NCBI GenBank assembly: GCA_017424125.1
Contig: JAFPBM010000091.1
Location: 1-6,239 of the forward strand
DNA length: 6,239 nt
Direction: 5' to 3'
Origin: Clostridia bacterium
Lineage (GTDB): Bacteria; Bacillota; Clostridia; Oscillospirales; Acutalibacteraceae
Numbering within the stretch: the stretch's first letter is position 1; the number at the start of each line of letters is the position of its first letter. Shown here piece after piece: positions 1-5,658 of the stretch. Made by a program: the position numbers and the translations under genes. The notes beneath the pieces are model-generated. The model was not told the DNA's origin. It ran no database searches and saw only the letters and a program-made list of their open reading frames with translations.

Positions 1-1485
1 ATACTCTTTGGTGTCGGTTGCAAAGTTTGCGGCAGGGCAAACGTCTTTAATCTGCGTAAACCATTCGTTTTTGTCTTCGGTTGGTTTATATGTCTTAATA
101 TATTCACGCAAAATGGTAACGCAGTCTTTTTTGTCCAGCTTTTCGGGCATCGTGTAATTCGGTGTATAAAGCTCGTCAAACATATATGAGCAGTAATCTT
201 TAGCGTCACTCCATTTTGCAATATCTTTACGCGGTTTCGGGCAGTCGCGGTCGATTGCGAATACGCGTTTTGCATATTCGGTGTCGCGTGTGAGAAGTGT
301 ATAAAACTCGCTGTCAAACTCTTTTGCCCAGTCGGTTAGTTTAGAAACAACCTGTTCCGAATTCATACCGCTTACAACACGTTTGCTGACGTCAAGTAAT
401 TTGTCGCCGTCAAACAGTGCGCCCGATACACTCATCTTTTTAAGGTTGAGAGTGAATTCTTTGCGGTCTGCTAACGGGTTAGCGCGGCGCCAATCCTCAA
501 AATCGGATGATGCAACGGTCATAAGATATTCAATAACGCTGTCGGCATCGTAACCCTGTTCAATAAAGTAACGAACGGCGGCTTCGGGGTCTTTACGTTT
601 GGAAATCTTGCGTTTTGCGCCGTTTTCAGTTTTCATAATGGGTGATACGTGCGCGTATTTCGGTGCCTTGAAACCGAGAACCGAAAACAGTTCAATGTGT
701 TTGGGTACCGAAGAAATCCATTCGTCACCGCGTATAACGTGGGTTGTGTGCATAAGGTGGTCGTCAATCGCGTGTGCAAAATGGTAAGTAGGAATTCCGT
801 CGGATTTAAGCAAAACAAAGTCTTCATCGTTTTGCGGCATCTCAATTTTACCCTTTATGCCGTCTGTGAAGGTGATGCGCTTTTCTTCGTCACCTTGTGA
901 GCGCAGACGGATAACAAAAGACTTGCCCGCATCAATCTGTGCCTTTGCCTCTTCAAAAGTAATGTCGCGGTGACGTGCCCATTTGCCGTGGTAACCTGTG
1001 CGCACTTTAAGTGCATTCTGTTCTTCACGTGTCGAAGATAGTTCGTCCTCTGTGCAGAAACAGGGGTAGGCAAGTCCGCGTCTTATTAAATCTTTAACGT
1101 AGGTTTGATAAATTTCGGCGCGCAAACTCTGCTTGTAAGGACCATAAGCACCTGTTTCCTCGGTGCCGCTTATATAACCTTCGTCAATCTTTATTCCAAA
1201 ATAGTTAAGTCCGTCGATTATATCGGCAATACCGCCCTCAACCTCACGTTTTTTGTCGGTGTCTTCAATTCGTGTAAAGAATACACCGTTTCCGTTTACG
1301 GCAGTGCGGTTAACAAGCGAAGTAAAAAGTGTACCAAGATGTAAATATCCCGTGGGACTCGGCGCAATACGTGTAACGCGTGCGTTTTCGTCAAGATTTC
1401 TTTCGGGATACATATTTTCATAATAATCGGGTGTTTTGTCAATTTGCGGCAACAAAAGTTCCGCCATTTTGCAGTTATCCGTCAT
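1..1485 (-). CDS. gltX: Glutamate-tRNA ligase, C-terminus cut by window edge
   Basis: Class I glutamyl-tRNA synthetase, which charges tRNA-Glu (and, in non-discriminating forms, tRNA-Gln) with glutamate in the cytoplasm. The frame is open from the ATG at 1485 to base 1, giving 495 residues without a stop; the remaining C-terminus lies outside. The HIGH-type signature is APSPTGYLHLGT (about residues 41-52), followed by TRIEDTDKKREVEGG (71-85). A CFC motif lies near 142-144, YHFAHAIDDHLM near 234-245, and the KMSKS loop appears as KISKR (293-297) followed by KDPEAA. About 37 residues precede the catalytic fold, as I recall for the roughly 550-residue clostridial branch of GltX. GAGGTG at 1491-1496 lies five bases before the ATG and fixes the start. 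It is transcribed alone from a promoter near 1526-1554. The family is secure; tRNA discrimination cannot be read from the sequence. Confidence 0.95.
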   Translation of the reverse strand, partial: MTDNCKMAELLLPQIDKTPDYYENMYPERNLDENARVTRIAPSPTGYLHLGTLFTSLVNRTAVNGNGVFFTRIEDTDKKREVEGGIADIIDGLNYFGIKIDEGYISGTEETGAYGPYKQSLRAEIYQTYVKDLIRRGLAYPCFCTEDELSSTREEQNALKVRTGYHGKWARHRDITFEEAKAQIDAGKSFVIRLRSQGDEEKRITFTDGIKGKIEMPQNDEDFVLLKSDGIPTYHFAHAIDDHLMHTTHVIRGDEWISSVPKHIELFSVLGFKAPKYAHVSPIMKTENGAKRKISKRKDPEAAVRYFIEQGYDADSVIEYLMTVASSDFEDWRRANPLADRKEFTLNLKKMSVSGALFDGDKLLDVSKRVVSGMNSEQVVSKLTDWAKEFDSEFYTLLTRDTEYAKRVFAIDRDCPKPRKDIAKWSDAKDYCSYMFDELYTPNYTMPEKLDKKDCVTILREYIKTYKPTEDKNEWFTQIKDVCPAANFATDTKEY

Positions 1486-1525
1486 TTTTTCACCTCAAGA
1501 GAAAGTAATTATATTCCAACTATAT

Positions 1526-1554
1526 ATTATTGCAGATTTCTTCTAAAATTACAA
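1526..1554 (-). promoter_or_regulatory. Probable promoter of gltX
   Basis: On the minus strand TTGTAA (1549-1554) and AATAAT (1526-1531) are separated by 17 bases, and TG one base before the -10 gives an extended -10. This predicts a leader of roughly 30-35 nt. A second -10-like TATAAT (1508-1513) has no good -35 and is the weaker alternative. Confidence 0.5.
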
Positions 1555-1603
1555 CAAAAATTTTAAATATTTTATAATTTAATTATATTATATATAATAA
1601 TAA

Positions 1604-1625
1604 CCCCCCGACAAGTGTCGGAGGG
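1604..1625 (-). terminator. Intrinsic terminator of nrdR
   Basis: A 10-bp inverted repeat (1604-1613 with 1616-1625) sits 8 bases after the nrdR stop codon. Read as minus-strand RNA the single mismatch becomes a G-U wobble, so the stem is fully paired and ends in a GGGGGG run followed by UUAUUAUUAU. On the plus strand the same position is a C-A mismatch, which supports the minus orientation. It separates nrdR from gltX. Confidence 0.85.
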
Positions 1626-1632
1626 CGGAAAT

Positions 1633-2085
1633 TTACTGTTTCATAAGTTTATTAAGTTCGGACATAAAGGTGTCAATGTCTTTGAATTGACGGTAAACCG
1701 AAGCGAAGCGGACGTAAGCAACTTCGTCAATTCCTTTAAGTCTGTCCATAACAAGTTCGCCGATTTTTTCGGAAGTAACTTCTCTGTCGAGCGAGTTTTG
1801 TAAATTCGCCTCAATATCATCAATAAGATGTTCGAGCATATCAATTGATACGGGGCGTTTTTCACACGCACGCATAAGACCGCCCAAAACCTTTTCGCGG
1901 TTAAACGGCTCACGCGAGTTATCCTTTTTAATTACAATTACGGGAAGATTTTCAATAATTTCGTATGTAGTGAAACGCTTCTGACATTTAAGACATTCTC
2001 TGCGGCGGCGAATACGCTCACCTTCGTCTGTGGGACGCGAATCAATAACGCGACTTTCTTCATAAGCACAAAATGGGCACTTCAT
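1633..2085 (-). CDS. nrdR: Transcriptional repressor NrdR
   Basis: NrdR senses ATP/dATP and represses ribonucleotide reductase operons. The 150-residue product has the normal family length. It starts MKCPFC and carries a four-cysteine zinc ribbon (C3, C6, C31, C34) with the family segment [20 protein letters not shown] between the pairs, then FTTYE. An ATP-cone domain spans about residues 49-139, starting at PVIVIKKD and containing [20 protein letters not shown] and [16 protein letters not shown]. The ATG at 2085 is chosen because AGGGGG (2093-2098) precedes it by seven bases; an in-frame ATG at 2103 lies upstream of that site and would add six non-family residues. The gene is monocistronic here, with its own promoter, a probable self-operator and a terminator. 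No ribonucleotide reductase gene is in the window, so its targets lie elsewhere. Confidence 0.97.
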   Translation of the reverse strand: MKCPFCAYEESRVIDSRPTDEGERIRRRRECLKCQKRFTTYEIIENLPVIVIKKDNSREPFNREKVLGGLMRACEKRPVSIDMLEHLIDDIEANLQNSLDREVTSEKIGELVMDRLKGIDEVAYVRFASVYRQFKDIDTFMSELNKLMKQ

Positions 2086-2097
2086 AAGTAATCCCCC

Positions 2098-2133
2098 TAA
2101 CAATATTTTGTGTTATTATAGCATATATTGCAG
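2098..2133 (-). promoter_or_regulatory. NrdR box(es) over the nrdR start region
   Basis: On the minus strand the 16 bases at 2113-2098 match the NrdR box consensus, as I recall it (acaCwAtATaTwGtgt), at 13 of 16 positions, including ACAC, ATAT and TGT. They lie between the -10 and the Shine-Dalgarno, a position suited to autorepression. A weaker copy (about 10 of 16, with core CAATATAT) occupies 2133-2118 over the -10, exactly 20 bp away, or about two helical turns. The first box is convincing; the second is tentative. Confidence 0.6.
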
Positions 2134-2143
2134 ATAAATGCAA
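2115..2143 (-). promoter_or_regulatory. Promoter of nrdR
   Basis: On the minus strand TTGCAT (2138-2143) and a perfect TATAAT (2115-2120) are separated by 17 bases, with an extended -10 TGC. The predicted start is near 2108, giving a leader of about 23 nt. Confidence 0.8.
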
Positions 2144-2158
2144 GAAAATAAATAATAG

Positions 2159-2187
2159 TTGCCAAAAATGGAAATAACTGTTAATAT
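2159..2187 (+). promoter_or_regulatory. Promoter of the cyclophilin gene
   Basis: TTGCCA (2159-2164) and TAATAT (2182-2187) are separated by 17 bases. The predicted start is near 2194, giving a leader of about 21 nt. The nrdR promoter lies back to back on the other strand. Confidence 0.7.
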
Positions 2188-2214
2188 AGGATAAAAACAA
2201 AAGGAGATTTTAAT

Positions 2215-2808
2215 ATGAGTTATCAGACAGCAAAACCCACAGAAAACGATAAAACCGCTGTGATTTATACCACAATGGGTAAAATTCACGTACGCCTTTT
2301 CGCAAAAGAGGCTCCCAAAGCGGTAGAAAACTTTGAAACCCACGCAAAAAACGGCTATTATAACGGAATTATTTTCCACAGAGTTATAAAAGATTTTATG
2401 ATTCAAGGCGGCGACCCGCAGGGTACGGGTATGGGCGGCGAAAGCATCTGGGGCAGACCTTTTGAGGACGAATTTGACCCCGCACTCCATAACGTACGCG
2501 GCGCGCTTTCAATGGCAAACGCAGGTCCGGGTACTAACGGCAGCCAGTTCTTTATCGTACAGGCAAAATCCGTGCCCGAGCAGATGCTTTCTCAGATGAA
2601 AGATTTAGAGGACAGAGGTTTCCCGCGTGAGTGTGCGGAAGATTATGCGGCTTTAGGCGGCACACCTTGGCTCGATTACCGTCATACCGTTTTCGGTCAG
2701 GTGTTTGAGGGTATGGATGTTGTCGATGCAATCGCAGAGGCACCCACCATCGCAAATGACCGTCCCAAGACCGATATCGTTATTGAGAAAATCGAAATAA
2801 ACAACTAA
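2215..2808 (+). CDS. Peptidyl-prolyl cis-trans isomerase, cyclophilin type
   Basis: Cyclophilins catalyse cis-trans isomerisation of proline peptide bonds and assist protein folding. This 197-residue form has no signal peptide or membrane segment, so it is probably cytoplasmic. The catalytic core is clear: [14 protein letters not shown] (54-67, with the catalytic arginine R56, F61 and Q64), then [16 protein letters not shown] (99-114), and [13 protein letters not shown] (151-163, with the drug-binding tryptophan position W152 and the active-site histidine H157). Between FFI and PWLD there are about 35 residues (115-149), longer than in minimal cyclophilins; similar helical inserts are familiar to me from clostridial homologues. 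AAGGAG (2201-2206, allowing one base) precedes the ATG by about eight bases. The gene has its own promoter, and its stop overlaps the stop of the opposing DUF4363 gene. It resembles PpiA/PpiB, but the exact orthologue is not decided. Confidence 0.95.
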   Translation: MSYQTAKPTENDKTAVIYTTMGKIHVRLFAKEAPKAVENFETHAKNGYYNGIIFHRVIKDFMIQGGDPQGTGMGGESIWGRPFEDEFDPALHNVRGALSMANAGPGTNGSQFFIVQAKSVPEQMLSQMKDLEDRGFPRECAEDYAALGGTPWLDYRHTVFGQVFEGMDVVDAIAEAPTIANDRPKTDIVIEKIEINN

Positions 2809-3176
2809 TAAATCATAATTTGCTCAACGTCGTGCATATGCTCTATCAGCATAAGGCACACGTCGGTTTCGGCAAGAAAAAGTGCACGGTCATCACCTTT
2901 TGCAAGGGTGTTTTGGCGTGTTACCGCTTCGCCGATTTCATCAATTACACCGCGGTTTATAAAAACCGCAAGTAATTTTTCACTTTTTTCCCAATGCGCA
3001 TTTGCAGCCGCGGCTTTTTCTGCCGCGGCTTCTTTTTCGCCTTTTTCATAAAGGTCTCGGCTCTCACTTACAAACGCAGTCATCACTTTAAAATGGTGTT
3101 CTGTAATAATAAAGTTGGCGGTTGTCACGCCTATTACAATAAAAAGCAATATAGCAGCGGCAATCAGTCTTTTCAT
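2805..3176 (-). CDS. DUF4363 family protein (single-pass membrane)
   Basis: The 123-residue protein has one N-terminal hydrophobic segment (about residues 4-22, after MKR), then a hydrophilic helical part rich in A, E and K (38-62). A family-like stretch with [20 protein letters not shown] (61-80) and a C-terminal helix [20 protein letters not shown] (101-120) follow. This pattern of one anchor plus a helical domain with W, E and ID positions fits DUF4363, a family whose function is unknown to me. Its start codon overlaps the stop of the DUF421 gene in an ATGA, so it is probably translationally coupled and works with that membrane protein. The anchor suggests most of the protein lies outside the membrane, facing the extracytoplasmic side; this is inferred only. 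The family call rests on pattern and neighbour. Confidence 0.8.
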   Translation of the reverse strand: MKRLIAAAILLFIVIGVTTANFIITEHHFKVMTAFVSESRDLYEKGEKEAAAEKAAAANAHWEKSEKLLAVFINRGVIDEIGEAVTRQNTLAKGDDRALFLAETDVCLMLIEHMHDVEQIMIY

Positions 3177-3850
3177 ATATCGTTTCTCCTGCCGATTATT
3201 TTATAGTTTTTGAATCTGTCCATCGTCATAAGGAATACAGAGCGCACATTTTTACCTTGACCCGATAATATATTGTAAATATCCTTTGGTTCAACCGAGA
3301 GTGCAGAAAGTGATTCAGGTAATATTTTTCCGTCGCATATAACGGGCAGAAAAATTCCCTCTTTTTCGGGCACAATGTGTAAATCTTTAAGGGTTGCGGG
3401 ATTGTGTTGCGGCTTTAGCATAACGCTCAAATTTCCGTTGACTTCAAGCACCGCAAAATATACTTCGCTTATGTCAAAACAGTTGTTTTGTCGAAGCAGT
3501 TCAATAAGGTCCAAAGTGGTCATTCGTACCTGTTTCATAGCATCTTCGTCTATGAGTCCGTTTTTGATAATCACTACCGATTTTCCGCTCATAAGTTTGC
3601 GTACACGCAACGATTTCATAGCGAAAACCGAAATAAAAATTTCAAGAATAATAAGAATAAAAATTGCCAAAGCACCGTGTAAAATCGGCTGTGCGGGGTC
3701 TTGTAGCGGTATTGCGGCAATTTCGGATATAAGCAGTGTTATAACAAGTTCATTCGGTTGCATATCACCAATTTGCCGTTTGCCCATAAGACGAATTGCA
3801 AGGGTTATAAAAAAGTAGACAATTACAGTTCTTAAAACAGTACTAAGCAT
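3173..3850 (-). CDS. DUF421 (YetF/YcaP-like) membrane protein
   Basis: A 225-residue protein of the DUF421 family, which includes Bacillus YetF and relatives; the biochemical role is not well established. Three hydrophobic segments (about residues 4-20, 34-49 and 58-78) form the N-terminal membrane part, with the conserved loop RLMGKRQIGDMQPNELV (20-36). The cytoplasmic domain contains GKSVVIIKNGLIDEDAM (89-105), RMTTLDLIELLRQNNCFD (109-126) and EVYFAVLEVNGNLSVMLKP (129-147), all typical of the family. Length is normal. The ATG at 3850 is preceded by GGTGA (3857-3861), six bases away. That site lies in the 3' arm and tail of the rex terminator, so expression probably depends on read-through. 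It overlaps the DUF4363 gene by four bases. I see no good separate promoter upstream. Confidence 0.92.
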   Translation of the reverse strand: MLSTVLRTVIVYFFITLAIRLMGKRQIGDMQPNELVITLLISEIAAIPLQDPAQPILHGALAIFILIILEIFISVFAMKSLRVRKLMSGKSVVIIKNGLIDEDAMKQVRMTTLDLIELLRQNNCFDISEVYFAVLEVNGNLSVMLKPQHNPATLKDLHIVPEKEGIFLPVICDGKILPESLSALSVEPKDIYNILSGQGKNVRSVFLMTMDRFKNYKIIGRRNDI

Positions 3851-3878
3851 AAAAAATCACCGCACATAGTATGTGCGG
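3851..3878 (-). terminator. Intrinsic terminator of rex, overlapping the DUF421 ribosome binding site
   Basis: An 8-bp perfect stem (3860-3867 with 3871-3878, three-base loop) lies 17 bases after the rex stop. On the minus strand it is followed by UGA and six U residues (3851-3856), a standard intrinsic terminator. The last two G residues of the stem are also the start of the GGTGA ribosome binding site of the DUF421 gene, and the U tract is the spacer before its ATG. Confidence 0.8.
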
Positions 3879-3895
3879 CAATTACTGTTTTTATG

Positions 3896-4522
3896 TTATT
3901 TAATTCGGTAGCGAAGTGTCATAAGACTGTCGCCAAAATGTACGTTTTCAACCGAAACGTCAGGGTGTTTAACGGAAATATCTTCGTGGGAGAAGTTCCA
4001 AAATCCGCGTACACCCAACTTTATAAGTTGCTCGGCAATCGGCATTGCATCCTCTTTAGGTATACAAAGAATCGCAACGTCGGGCAGATTTTCTCTGCAA
4101 AATTCGTCCATAACGGCGGTGTTTCTGACAGGCAGATTTCTTACAATGTCACCCGTTAAAGATTCTTTTTTGTCAAAAATTCCAATAAGTTGAAAACCAA
4201 GTTGCTCAAAACGAATATGGTTTGCAATAGCGCGGCCCAGATTGCCAACGCCGATTAAAATTGCTTTTTGTTTGCGGTCAAGCCCTAAAATATGACCGAT
4301 TTCCTCGTGTAACTGTTCAACGTTATAACCGTAACCCTGTTGACCAAAACCGCCAAAACAGTTAAGGTCCTGACGAATCTGACTTGCTGTAAGGCCCATT
4401 TTATCGGCCAGCTCACGCGAGGATATGCGGCTCATACCCGAGTTTCTTAATTCTCCCAAAAACCTGTAATAGCGCGGTAAGCGCTTAATAACAAGGTCGG
4501 AGATGTGGCGGGAAGTGTCCAT
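3896..4522 (-). CDS. rex: Redox-sensing transcriptional repressor Rex
   Basis: Rex reads the NADH/NAD+ ratio: it binds operators when NAD+ dominates and releases them when NADH rises, controlling fermentation and electron-disposal genes in Gram-positive bacteria. The 208-residue product has the usual length. The N-terminal winged helix (about 1-80) includes SSRELADKMGLTASQIRQDL (34-53), then the FGGFGQQGYGYNV turn (56-68). The Rossmann domain shows the nucleotide loop GVGNLGRA (91-98) and an acidic residue D117 after the second strand, consistent with NAD(H) binding. The C-terminus has NVHFGDSLMTLRYR (193-206), the helix that inserts into the partner subunit of the dimer. GGAGGA (4528-4533) is five bases before the ATG. 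It has a strong promoter, diverges from perR, and ends in a terminator before the DUF421 gene. Confidence 0.97.
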   Translation of the reverse strand: MDTSRHISDLVIKRLPRYYRFLGELRNSGMSRISSRELADKMGLTASQIRQDLNCFGGFGQQGYGYNVEQLHEEIGHILGLDRKQKAILIGVGNLGRAIANHIRFEQLGFQLIGIFDKKESLTGDIVRNLPVRNTAVMDEFCRENLPDVAILCIPKEDAMPIAEQLIKLGVRGFWNFSHEDISVKHPDVSVENVHFGDSLMTLRYRIK

Positions 4523-4569
4523 AAAAATCCTCCATATATAGTATGTATTACGTAAATATCTTCTTATAT

Positions 4570-4598
4570 ATTATCACCTAAAACTAACAATTTGTCAA
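4570..4598 (-). promoter_or_regulatory. Promoter of rex
   Basis: On the minus strand a perfect TTGACA (4593-4598) and GATAAT (4570-4575) are separated by 17 bases. The leader is predicted to be about 40 nt. Confidence 0.8.
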
Positions 4599-4603
4599 CA
4601 AAT
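4590..4603. promoter_or_regulatory. Candidate operator palindrome over the rex -35
   Basis: ATTTGT-CA-ACAAAT is a perfect 6-2-6 inverted repeat that covers the rex -35 element. A repressor bound here would block rex. It does not match the 18-bp clostridial Rex consensus as I recall it (TTGTTAA-N4-TTAACAA), although it shares the ACAA/TTGT elements, so Rex autoregulation is only a possibility. Confidence 0.35.
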
Positions 4604-4642
4604 AAAAAAATTTAAAAATTTTTAAAAAAAGTGTTGACAAAT
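4590..4642. repeat. 11-bp inverted repeat covering both -35 elements of the rex/perR region
   Basis: ATTTGTCAACA (4590-4600) and TGTTGACAAAT (4632-4642) are exact reverse complements, 31 bases apart. Each arm contains the TTGACA of one of the two divergent promoters plus flanking bases TG and AAT. Part of the match is expected because both are consensus -35 elements; five extra identical bases are not explained by that. Between them lies a 16-bp A/T palindrome (4611-4626, TTTAAAAATTTTTAAA), which may act as a shared UP-like or bent element. Confidence 0.6.
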
Positions 4643-4662
4643 ATAAAAATGTATGTTATATT
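4634..4662 (+). promoter_or_regulatory. Promoter of the perR operon
   Basis: A perfect TTGACA (4634-4639) and TATATT (4657-4662) are separated by 17 bases. The predicted start is near 4669, just before the 7-1-7 palindrome, giving a leader of about 38 nt. Confidence 0.8.
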
Positions 4663-4673
4663 ATGCTTGTAAA

Positions 4674-4688
4674 TAGGAATGATTACTA
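4674..4688 (+). promoter_or_regulatory. Probable PerR box (7-1-7 palindrome)
   Basis: TAGGAAT-G-ATTACTA is a 15-bp palindrome with six of seven pairs matched about a single central base, the geometry of Fur-family operators. It matches the Bacillus PerR box TTATAATNATTATAA at 9 of 14 fixed positions, with the core AATNATTA intact. It lies in the initial transcribed region between the promoter and the ribosome binding site, suited to autorepression of perR and the genes after it. Confidence 0.55.
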
Positions 4689-4706
4689 CTTAAGGAGGAC
4701 GCAACG

Positions 4707-5081
4707 ATGGCTCGCTTTTCACCGCAGCGTGAATTGATACTTGATATTTTACACGCCACAAAAGCGCATCCTTCTGCGGCAATAGTCTATGAAGAGGCTC
4801 GTAAAAAAATGCCAAACATCAGCCTCGGCACTGTTTACAGAAATCTTGAAAAACTGTCGCAAGAGGGGATAATAGAAAACTTTATTTTCAAAGATATATC
4901 TCATTTTGACGGCGACAAAACACCTCATCCGCACTTTTGCTGTAAGGTATGCGGCAAGGTCACAGACCTATCGTGTGACAACGTAAAAATTCACAATTTG
5001 GTTGAAGGTCTTGACGGATGCGAGATAGAGGGCGAAACTATGTTATTCCGCGGCGTATGCCGTGAATGTAAAAACAAATAA
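4707..5081 (+). CDS. perR: Fur-family peroxide-responsive repressor, PerR type
   Basis: PerR is an iron-dependent repressor inactivated when peroxide oxidises its metal-binding histidines. The 124-residue protein has a winged helix (about 1-65) with the recognition segment [19 protein letters not shown] (38-56) and a C-terminal dimerisation domain. The structural zinc site is complete: C79-x2-C82 and C118-x2-C121. By alignment from memory with Bacillus subtilis PerR, the regulatory metal ligands are all present: H21 (for H37), D68 (D85), H74 and H76 (H91, H93) and D87 (D104). An aspartate at the D85 position favours PerR over Fur. Extra cysteines (C78, C90, C105) are not part of either site. 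The N-terminus is shorter than in Bacillus. AAGGAGG (4692-4698) precedes the ATG. The gene is first in an operon with reverse rubrerythrin, 34 bases downstream, which supports the peroxide assignment. Confidence 0.88.
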   Translation: MARFSPQRELILDILHATKAHPSAAIVYEEARKKMPNISLGTVYRNLEKLSQEGIIENFIFKDISHFDGDKTPHPHFCCKVCGKVTDLSCDNVKIHNLVEGLDGCEIEGETMLFRGVCRECKNK

Positions 5082-5115
5082 ATTAAAATTTTATTATTTC
5101 AAAGGAGAAAAAATT

Positions 5116-5658
5116 ATGAAAAAGTATGTATGTTTAGTATGCGGTTATGTTCACGAGGGTGACGTTCCTCCGTCAGAGTGCCCCATTTGCCACGCACCTG
5201 CGGCTAAATTCCAGGAGCAGTCGGGCGAGAAAAGTTGGGCAGCAGAACACGTTGTAGGCATTGCAAAAGGCGTTGATGAGAGAATCATAGAAGGCCTTCG
5301 CGAAAACTTCAACGGTGAATGTTCAGAGGTTGGTATGTACCTCGCAATGTCACGCGTAGCACATAGAGAGGGCTATCCCGAAATCGGACTTTATTGGGAA
5401 AAGGCTGCGCTTGAAGAGGCAGAGCATGCTGCAAAATTTGCAGAACTTTTGGGTGAAGTCCTCACAGATTCTACCAAGAAAAACCTTGAAATGCGCGTAG
5501 ATGCAGAGTGCGGCGCAACCGCAGGTAAGTTCGAACTTGCAAAACTTGCAAAGGAACTCGGACTTGATGCAATCCACGATACAGTACACGAAATGGCACG
5601 CGACGAGGCTCGTCACGGCAAGGCGTTTGAGGGCCTGCTTGCTCGCTACTTTCGCTAA
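5116..5658 (+). CDS. Reverse rubrerythrin (rubredoxin domain N-terminal)
   Basis: Rubrerythrins reduce hydrogen peroxide (and, in clostridia, support oxygen reduction) at a di-iron site, using electrons passed from NADH through rubredoxin reductase. In this 180-residue protein the domain order is reversed relative to classical rubrerythrin. A short rubredoxin-like FeS4 domain (C6-x2-C9, C22-x2-C25) comes first, then a four-helix di-iron domain. Di-iron ligands are visible: E68 and/or E71 in [16 protein letters not shown]101-x2-H104 in EEAEH, E131 in DAECGA, and E164-x2-H167 in RDEARH. The protein ends in GLLARYFR, like the full-length clostridial reverse rubrerythrins I know, which are PerR-controlled in Clostridium acetobutylicum. 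The ATG at 5116 is chosen because AAAGGAG (5101-5107) precedes it; an upstream in-frame ATG at 5062 lies inside perR. It ends in tandem stops TAA TAG. Confidence 0.95.
   Translation: MKKYVCLVCGYVHEGDVPPSECPICHAPAAKFQEQSGEKSWAAEHVVGIAKGVDERIIEGLRENFNGECSEVGMYLAMSRVAHREGYPEIGLYWEKAALEEAEHAAKFAELLGEVLTDSTKKNLEMRVDAECGATAGKFELAKLAKELGLDAIHDTVHEMARDEARHGKAFEGLLARYFR
5629..5641 (+). promoter_or_regulatory. Ribosome binding site and TTG start proposed for the flavin reductase gene
   Basis: GAGGG (5629-5633) lies five bases before an in-frame TTG (5639-5641), inside the last codons of rubrerythrin. No ATG, GTG or other TTG in this frame lies between here and the first conserved residues of the flavin reductase domain, so this is the best start visible. 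Confidence 0.5.

Noticed and set aside
599..1344. Several 62-83 residue open frames on both strands within the gltX region
   Set aside because: They lie inside the clear gltX reading frame, have no ribosome binding sites or family features, and look like shadows of it.
2086..2103. Upstream ATG that would extend NrdR by six residues
   Set aside because: The extension contains the ribosome binding site of the family-typical MKCPFC start.
2116..2490. 124-residue minus-strand frame over the cyclophilin start and the promoter region
   Set aside because: It is antisense to a well-supported cyclophilin and covers both promoters; the composition looks like antisense translation.
3375..3818. 147-residue plus-strand frame opposite the DUF421 gene
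   Set aside because: It lies fully antisense to a gene with clear family motifs and has no supporting start signals.
4548..4558. TTACGTAA palindrome in the rex leader
   Set aside because: Eight AT-rich bases are too short to support an operator call.
4562..4576. PerR-box-like sequence at the rex -10
   Set aside because: It matches the consensus only as expected for an AT-rich -10 region and is not palindromic.
4584..4601. CTAACAA-TTTG-TCAACAA as a classical Rex operator
   Set aside because: The two half-sites are direct repeats, not the inverted repeat required by the Rex consensus, so I did not call it a Rex site.
5062..5115. Upstream ATG that would extend reverse rubrerythrin by 18 residues
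   Set aside because: It lies inside perR; a good ribosome binding site and the family start MKKYVC are at 5116.
5501..5638. ATG start at 5501 for the flavin reductase frame
   Set aside because: It would overlap rubrerythrin by about 158 bases, and the added residues (MQSAAQPQV...) are out-of-frame translation of rubrerythrin codons.
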